DNA of 10,980 nucleotides from Chrysochromulina parva (taxonomy: Eukaryota; Haptophyta; Prymnesiales; Chrysochromulinaceae), in assembly GCA_002887195.1 (NCBI GenBank), contig PJAB01002013.1:1-10980 (forward strand), written 5' to 3'. Under the pieces are notes generated by a model. The model was given only the letters and a program-made list of their open reading frames with translations. It did no database searches and had not been told where the DNA came from. Positions within the stretch are counted from its first letter, which is position 1. Each line of letters starts with the position of its first letter. Below, in pieces: positions 6,928 to 10,980 of this stretch. The translations under genes and the position numbers were made by a program.

Positions 6928-9814
6928 ATGCCGCAAACTAAGCAAAACCCAACCGCCCACGTGACCGCCACCAAGACGGTCCGCTTTTCAGAAGAGGCGG
7001 TGGTCACAGGTCGAGGACGAAAGGGAGCGTGGGTGCCACCGCCTCGAGCTCCCACGCAAGCTGGGGTGCCCGCAGTAGCTCCTGCTGGTGCTGCCGCACA
7101 CATGCCGACGCCTGCGCCGGCCGCTGCAGCCGCCGTCGCCTTCACGCAGCAGGACCCGATCGAAGCAGCGGCCGCCCGCTGCGACGACTGGTTGCGCGCC
7201 CACGACCTGCAGCCGTCGGCCGACAGCACCGGGCGCCGGTTACGCTTGCATCATGGTTGCACCGACATCGAGGCCGTGCGCAGTGCGGCGATGAACGCAG
7301 TCAGCCGTGCGCTCGCGCTGGCTGCGGATGGCTTCGTCAGCCCGGAGGAGCTCTGCGACGAAACGGTCGACGAGGCAGCGTGCCTCGCCAATGACGCACG
7401 CTGGGACGAGGCGCACGCCGCGCTCGAGCAGCTGCGCGACTTGGGTGTGGGCGAGGAGCATCTCCGCGCCCTAAGCACCCTCACCAGTTGGGAGGAGCTG
7501 CGGGGGGAGCTGCTACCCATGCTGCACGAGATGATCTTTTACGCGACGGTCGGCGCGACCGAAGCCGCGCGGCGCAAGGCGCCGTCCGCGAGCTCGTATG
7601 GCGCCACGCTCCGTTGGCCCGTGGCGCTCGGGACGGCGCTTAGAGTTTCGTCGGGCCCCTGTGCGCTCGGGACGGCGCTTGGAGTTTCGTCGGGCCCCTG
7701 TGCGCTCGGGACGGCGCTTGGAGTTTCGTCGGGCCCCTGCGCGGTCGTTGTCGTGCCGCGGCTGGAGGAGGACGTGGCGTGGGTGCATCGGCTGCCCGCG
7801 GGCGTCGACTTCCACATCATGCAGCGCTCGGGCGTGCTGCAGCCCCAATTTGCACCGGAGAAGCAGACAGCGATGGAGGCGGCGGGCGCGGCGGCGGAGG
7901 CTGGTGCATCACCGCCGAGCGCATCGCTCGCGCTCGTGGCTTTTCTGCAGCAAGCGGCCGAGAATGAGGACTTGATCGAGGCGCTGCGCGATCCCGATTT
8001 CGCGCGCCAAGCGGATCTCGTTGTCACGCACGACAGGGCGGGTACGAATGGCCTCACGGATGGACCTCTGATGGCCATCTGATGGCCCTCTGATGACCTC
8101 AGATGGCCCTCTGATGGCCCTCTGATGACCCTCTGGTGGCCCTCTGATAGCCCTCTGGTGGCCCTCTGATGGCCCTCTGATGGTCCTCTGATGGACCTCT
8201 GATGGACCTCTGATGGACCTCTGATGGGCCTCTGATGGCCCTCTGATGGGCCTCTGATGGCCCTCTGATTGGCCTGATTGGCCTATGGTTCACCTATGAT
8301 TGACCTCTGATTGCGGTCGCTGAGCTGATCTGGCAGGTGATGGGCCTCTGATTGCTTCCCTCATTGCATGCAGGTGATGGGCCTCTAATTGCTTCCCTCA
8401 TTGCATGCAGGTGATGGGCCTACAGTACAGAGCGCCATTGTGTCACGGCTGCGCAAGCACGCACAGCGTGTGATGGACTTGTTACGCGAATGGGATACCG
8501 ACCGGTCAGGCACGATCTCGAAAGGCGAGCTCGCTGCTTGCCCTTTGATGGTGCTTTGAGTACGTACGATTGCCTCGTGTAACCATTTTAATATTGACTC
8601 GAATGCCAACCTCGGATTGCCTCCCTCATTGCATGCAGGTGCGTTACCTGCGCTCGGCGGCAGCTCCCCTGATGAGCACTAATGAGCCTCAGATTGCCTC
8701 CCTCATTGCATGCAGGTGAGCTCTACCGCGCCCTGTGCCACCTCGAGCTCGAGGTGACGGAGGAGGAGAGCGATCTACTCTTCGCGTCGTGGGACGTCTC
8801 GGGCGACGGCGCGATCGGATACACGGAGCTACTCGCAGCTCTCCACTCCGGCCGACGGTGATTGCCTCTGATAATGGCCTCTGATGGACTCTGATGACCT
8901 CTGATGACCCCTGATGGCTTCTGATGACCTCTGATGACCTCTGATGGCTTCTGATGACCTCCCTCATTAGGTACGATCGGTTCGTGCGACGGCGTGCGCG
9001 CCCGCCGTTGCCGCCGCTCGTCCTCTGCGCCCCGGCCGATCCGGCGAGCTGGAGCACGAGATTCCTTGATGACGTGGCTCTCATGGCCGGTGCGGCGGCC
9101 ATTGGACGGCCGTTGCCTCCCTTTGTGCCGTTGGGCGGCGCGCCGCGCTCGGGTGAGCGCCTTGTGCTCTGTGACGCGAGCATGCATGTGCTCACCACGG
9201 CGCCTCGCCTCCCCACAGGTGAGCGCCTTGTGCTCTGTGACGCGAGCGGTGCGCCGCTCCGCCTCTCTGAGCCGAGTGGGTTACCATGCCCACGACGACG
9301 CCCGGCGCTCCTTCCGATAGGGCCCCTCTGGCGAGCGGCGTTCGGTGGAAACGCCCACGACGGCGCCCAACACGGCGCCCACGACGGCGCCACCGGCCTT
9401 GGTGGTCCTCGAGCGACGGGCGCCGTCTCGGGCGCTGGCTCGCCGCCGCCGCTGCCTCTCTGGCTATGCTACACGCCGGGTGCGTGCTTCGGCGCTGCCG
9501 CCGCCTTGCATGCCCCGCCAGCATGCATGTGCTCACTACAACGCCGGGTGCGTGCTTCGGCGCTGCCGCCGCCTTGCATGCCCCGCCAGCATGCATGTGC
9601 TCACTACACGGCGCCCGGCCTCCCCACAGGTGCGTGTTTCGGCGTGCCGCGTGAGGGGGTGCTGCGCGCGCGGGGGGACGAGTCGGCCGCAGCGTACTGG
9701 AGGCGTTTGCGAGGCGTGCTGGCGGCGCCGAGGACGTACGACGTCGAGGCGAAGGGCGAGGCGTGGTCGAGATTGTGGCGCTATGTGTTCATGGGCGCTA
9801 TGGTGGGCGCGTGA
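6928..9814 (+). CDS. EF-hand calcium-binding protein with RVxF-like motif (6 exons)
   Basis: Exons 6928-8041, 8411-8524, 8716-8857, 8971-9152, 9219-9479 and 9630-9814 join in phases 1,1,2,1,1 and give 665 residues ending at TGA 9812-9814. Near the N-terminus, KTVRFSE fits the RVxF motif that docks protein phosphatase 1 (inference). An Ala/Pro-rich region and a helical region follow, then three 13-residue repeats at about 233-271. EF-hand loop 1 is DTDRSGTISKGE (400-411) and loop 2 is DVSGDGAIGYTE (436-447); both keep Asp1, the ligand at positions 3 and 5, Gly6, Ile8 and Glu12. The loops start 36 residues apart, exactly as in a calmodulin lobe, which supports the joins. The C-terminal 200 residues, Pro/Gly/Ala-rich at first, resemble nothing I know. 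It is a calcium sensor by structure; its partner is unknown. The exon 2 donor is GC rather than GT. Confidence 0.8.
7624..7740 (+). repeat. Three tandem 39-bp coding repeats
   Basis: Units at 7624-7662, 7663-7701 and 7702-7740 are nearly identical (two differences by eye, one giving Arg for Gly in unit 1, the other at the last base of unit 3). At 39 bp the repeat keeps frame and encodes ALGTALGVSSGPC three times. It is a recent in-frame expansion inside exon 1 of the EF-hand gene. Confidence 0.9.
8042..8410 (+). repeat. EF-hand gene intron 1: CTGATGGCC minisatellite plus duplicated acceptors
   Basis: This is a phase 1 GT-AG intron of 369 nt. About 8063-8310 is a degenerate array of a 10-11 bp unit close to CCTCTGATGGC, with about 17 copies of CTGAT between 8066 and 8280. 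CTGAT also fits a branch-site motif. The 3' end holds two 37-bp units, 8337-8373 and 8374-8410, each running from GTGATGGGCCT to CCCTCATTGCATGCAG. Each opens with the first 11 bases of the next exon, so three possible acceptors occur, at 8336, 8373 and 8410. Only 8410 gives the frame leading into EF-hand 1. Confidence 0.8.
8525..8715 (+). other. EF-hand gene intron 2, non-canonical GC-AG
   Basis: The 5' site is AAAG then GCGAGC, a GC donor; the 3' site is TTGCATGCAG at 8715. Splicing here turns the codon for Gly410 into GGT and restores the calmodulin-like order from loop 1 into the following helix and loop 2. Using the genomic frame instead stops after about 7 more codons. The intron opens GCGAGCTC and the next exon opens GTGAGCTC, one mismatch in eight. 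A second copy of the 3' tail ends at 8638, so the intron may be composite. Confidence 0.7.
8858..8970 (+). repeat. EF-hand gene intron 3, CTGATGACC/CTGATGGCC array
   Basis: This is a phase 2 GT-AG intron of 113 nt. After GTGATTGC it consists of about ten copies of a 10-bp unit with CTGAT, ending CCTCCCTCATTAG. The 3' tail is the same family as in introns 1 and 2 and in nicastrin intron 1. Confidence 0.8.
9153..9218 (+). other. EF-hand gene intron 4, starting with a copy of exon 5
   Basis: This is a phase 1 GT-AG intron of 66 nt. Its first 29 nt are identical to the first 29 nt of the next exon (9219-9247). The last 37 nt are the tail with ATGCATGTGCTCA, CGGCGCC and CCTCCCCACAG. The length is a multiple of three and contains no stop in the gene's frame, so retention would add 22 residues without breaking the protein. 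It could therefore also be read as a coding duplication. Confidence 0.65.
9480..9629 (+). other. EF-hand gene intron 5, two tandem units, starting with a copy of exon 6
   Basis: This is a phase 1 GT-AG intron of 150 nt. It contains two units, 9480-9547 and 9548-9629, that share about 60 bases. Each opens GTGCGTGCTTCGGCGCTGCC, a close copy of the start of exon 6 (GTGCGTGTTTCGGCGTGCC), and contains GCATGCATGTGCTCACTACA. Only the second has the final C-rich stretch and CACAG. Like intron 4 it is a multiple of three with no stop in frame, so retention stays open. Confidence 0.65.
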
Positions 9815-10019
9815 TGTTTGGGGGATGACTAGAGCGCAACCAACACGTTCACAGTCGAGTCCCACGGTCACGTTCACAGCCAAAAGCGTCATGAAAAGCA
9901 GGTTGTCCCGAAAGAGGCAGCCAGGGTCAGGCGGGTCGCAATCTTTTCCGACTCGCAGCCGCCGATTGGCAGCAACTCCCTCTCCTCTCGGTTCCCTCCG
10001 GGATCGCGGAGGCGGCGGG
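9815..10019 (+). promoter_or_regulatory. Promoter or leader region of the SH3-kinase gene
   Basis: This 205-bp gap has GTTCACAG at 9847-9854 and again at 9872-9879, 25 bases apart. The kinase frame is open through it and contains an in-frame ATG at 9825, which would add 65 Arg/Ser-rich residues. I favour the start at 10020 because the SH3 domain begins right after it. Confidence 0.45.
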
Positions 10020-10980
10020 ATGCCCGCCAATCGCAAGGCGCGGGCTATCTACGACTACGACGCACGCGCGCCCGACGAGCTCACGTTCAAACGTAACGAC
10101 CTCATCGAGGTGTTCGGCCTCGATGAAGAGGATGAAGGGTGGTACAAGGGGAGGCTGAATGGCATCGAGGGGCTATTCCCGAACAACTACGTGCATTTCA
10201 TGGAGGAGGTGCCGGCGCCGGCTGCAGCCCCGTCCAAGCCGACGTCGAGCGGTCCGATTGCGCCGACACCGCCGCCAACGACGCCACCGGCGCCGGCCGC
10301 ATCCGGGCTGCCCGAGAGCGTGAAGGTGCAAAAGTTTGAGGCGTCGTATGCGCTGGCAGAGGTGCTCGGCCGCGGGCGCTTCTCGCAGGTGCGCCGGTGC
10401 ACGCACACGGCGAGCAAGCGCAGCTGCGCCGTCAAGATCATGGAGCTGGACGATCCGGAGTTGGGTGCGAACGAAAAGGATGCCGAGAAGGAGATCCTAG
10501 CCGAGGTAAAGGTGCTGCGGATGGTGCAGCATGCGAACATCGTTGAGCTGCTCGAGACGATCAAGGAGGGCAAGCGCTACCATCTCGTGCTCGAAGATCT
10601 CGACGGCGGAGATCTCTTCGACCGAATCGAGCAGAATGGACCTTACAAGGAGGAGGATGCAGCGCTGTTGATGCGGCAGGTGGTGACGGCGGTGGATTAC
10701 CTGCATGCAAAGGGCATCGTGCATCGCGACCTGAAGCCGGACAACCTCGTGTTCACGACCAAGGCACCCGATGCTCGCATGAAGATCATCGACTTTGGGT
10801 ATGCTGGGTTTTGCTCGGCGAGCGCGCCGCTGCGCGGCCTGTGCGGCACGCCCGACTACGCGGCGCCCGAGATCCTCACCTGGTGAGTACTGGCCTCTGA
10901 TGGCCTCGGATGGCCTCTGATTGCGGCGCCCGAGATCCTCACCTGGTGAGTACTGGCCTCTGATGGCCTCGGATGGCCTC
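10020..10980 (+). CDS. SH3 domain-CAMK-type protein kinase (3' end off window)
   Basis: Exon 1 is 10020-10882, 287 codons plus two bases, followed by a GTGAGT donor; the rest lies beyond the right edge. Residues about 7-62 form an SH3 domain: AIYDYDARAPDELTF, then DEGWYKGRLNG and GLFPNNYV. SH3 domains bind Pro-rich peptides. A Pro/Ala-rich linker (65-98) follows, then a protein kinase domain from about 110: glycine loop GRGRFSQV (117-124), ATP-binding Lys139 in AVKIM, candidate helix-C Glu162, catalytic HRDLKPDN (235-242), DFG (258-260), and GTPDYAAPE (276-284). HRDLKPDN indicates a Ser/Thr kinase and the style fits the calcium/calmodulin-dependent group. The third Gly of the glycine loop is replaced by Ser122, which several active kinases tolerate. 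The C-terminal lobe and any calmodulin-binding region are not seen. Confidence 0.92.
10860..10980 (+). repeat. 63-bp tandem duplication across the kinase exon 1 donor site
   Basis: Unit 1 at 10860-10922 comprises the last 23 nt of exon 1 (from GCGGCGCCCGAG), the GTGAGTAC donor and 40 nt of intron. Unit 2 starts at 10923 and is identical over the 58 bases visible before the edge. The exon end and its donor are thus present twice, with donors at 10883 and 10946. The intronic part carries CCTCTGATGGCCTC units like those in the EF-hand gene introns. Confidence 0.9.

Noticed and set aside
7539..8078. Long minus-strand frame of 179 codons opposite the EF-hand gene exon 1
   Set aside because: GC-rich codon use opens antisense frames; the plus-strand frame links by splice phase to clear EF-hands, while the antisense protein has no recognisable content.
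8063..8310. Possible CRISPR-like array
   Set aside because: Units are 10-11 bp, degenerate and have no spacers; it lies inside a eukaryotic intron and is a minisatellite.
8639..8715. A small extra exon between the two EF-hands
   Set aside because: The reading frame gives no EF-hand continuity, while direct joining of 8524 to 8716 gives exact calmodulin spacing.
9345..10019. Extension of the kinase frame far upstream
   Set aside because: That part overlaps exons 5 and 6 of the EF-hand gene in another frame and gives Arg-rich nonsense; the SH3 domain starts just after the ATG at 10020.

Overview
The window looks like nuclear DNA from a GC-rich unicellular alga, most likely a haptophyte. This rests on style, not on a marker gene: very GC-rich codon use, short introns packed with CTGATGGCC-type minisatellite DNA, a metazoan/plant-like gamma-secretase subunit, and a tandem WD40 gene whose repeats closely resemble each other. 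All genes are eukaryotic, and coding sequence had to be rebuilt across introns by matching splice phase. No prokaryotic operon, rRNA, tRNA or CRISPR is visible.

Layout. (1) Positions 1-1892, minus strand: one continuous open frame for a multi-pass membrane protein with an N-terminal coiled coil and a Gln/Pro-rich tail that runs off the left edge. (2) Positions 1893-2065: a short head-to-head promoter. (3) Positions 2066-4411, plus: nicastrin in three exons, about 702 residues. (4) Positions 4412-5317: non-coding upstream DNA. (5) Positions 5318-6772, plus: a WD40 protein of exactly seven blades, each blade encoded by its own exon and separated by six nearly identical 65-68 nt introns. (6) Positions 6928-9814, plus: a six-exon protein of about 665 residues with a pair of EF-hands spaced as in calmodulin and an N-terminal RVxF-like phosphatase-docking motif. 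(7) Positions 10020 to the right edge, plus: the first exon of an SH3-protein kinase fusion of CAMK type.

The genes do not form an obvious pathway, although the EF-hand protein and the CAMK-type kinase next to it could both belong to calcium signalling (inference only). The most striking signal is in the introns. Several begin with a copy of the first bases of the following exon (32, 29, about 20, 11 and 8 nt) and end in one of two shared tails. This looks like a family of introner-like elements that inserted with long target duplications and took one splice site from the target. Tandem duplication of whole introns, acceptors or donors is seen in all four plus-strand genes, and a TTCACA box recurs in all four intergenic gaps.
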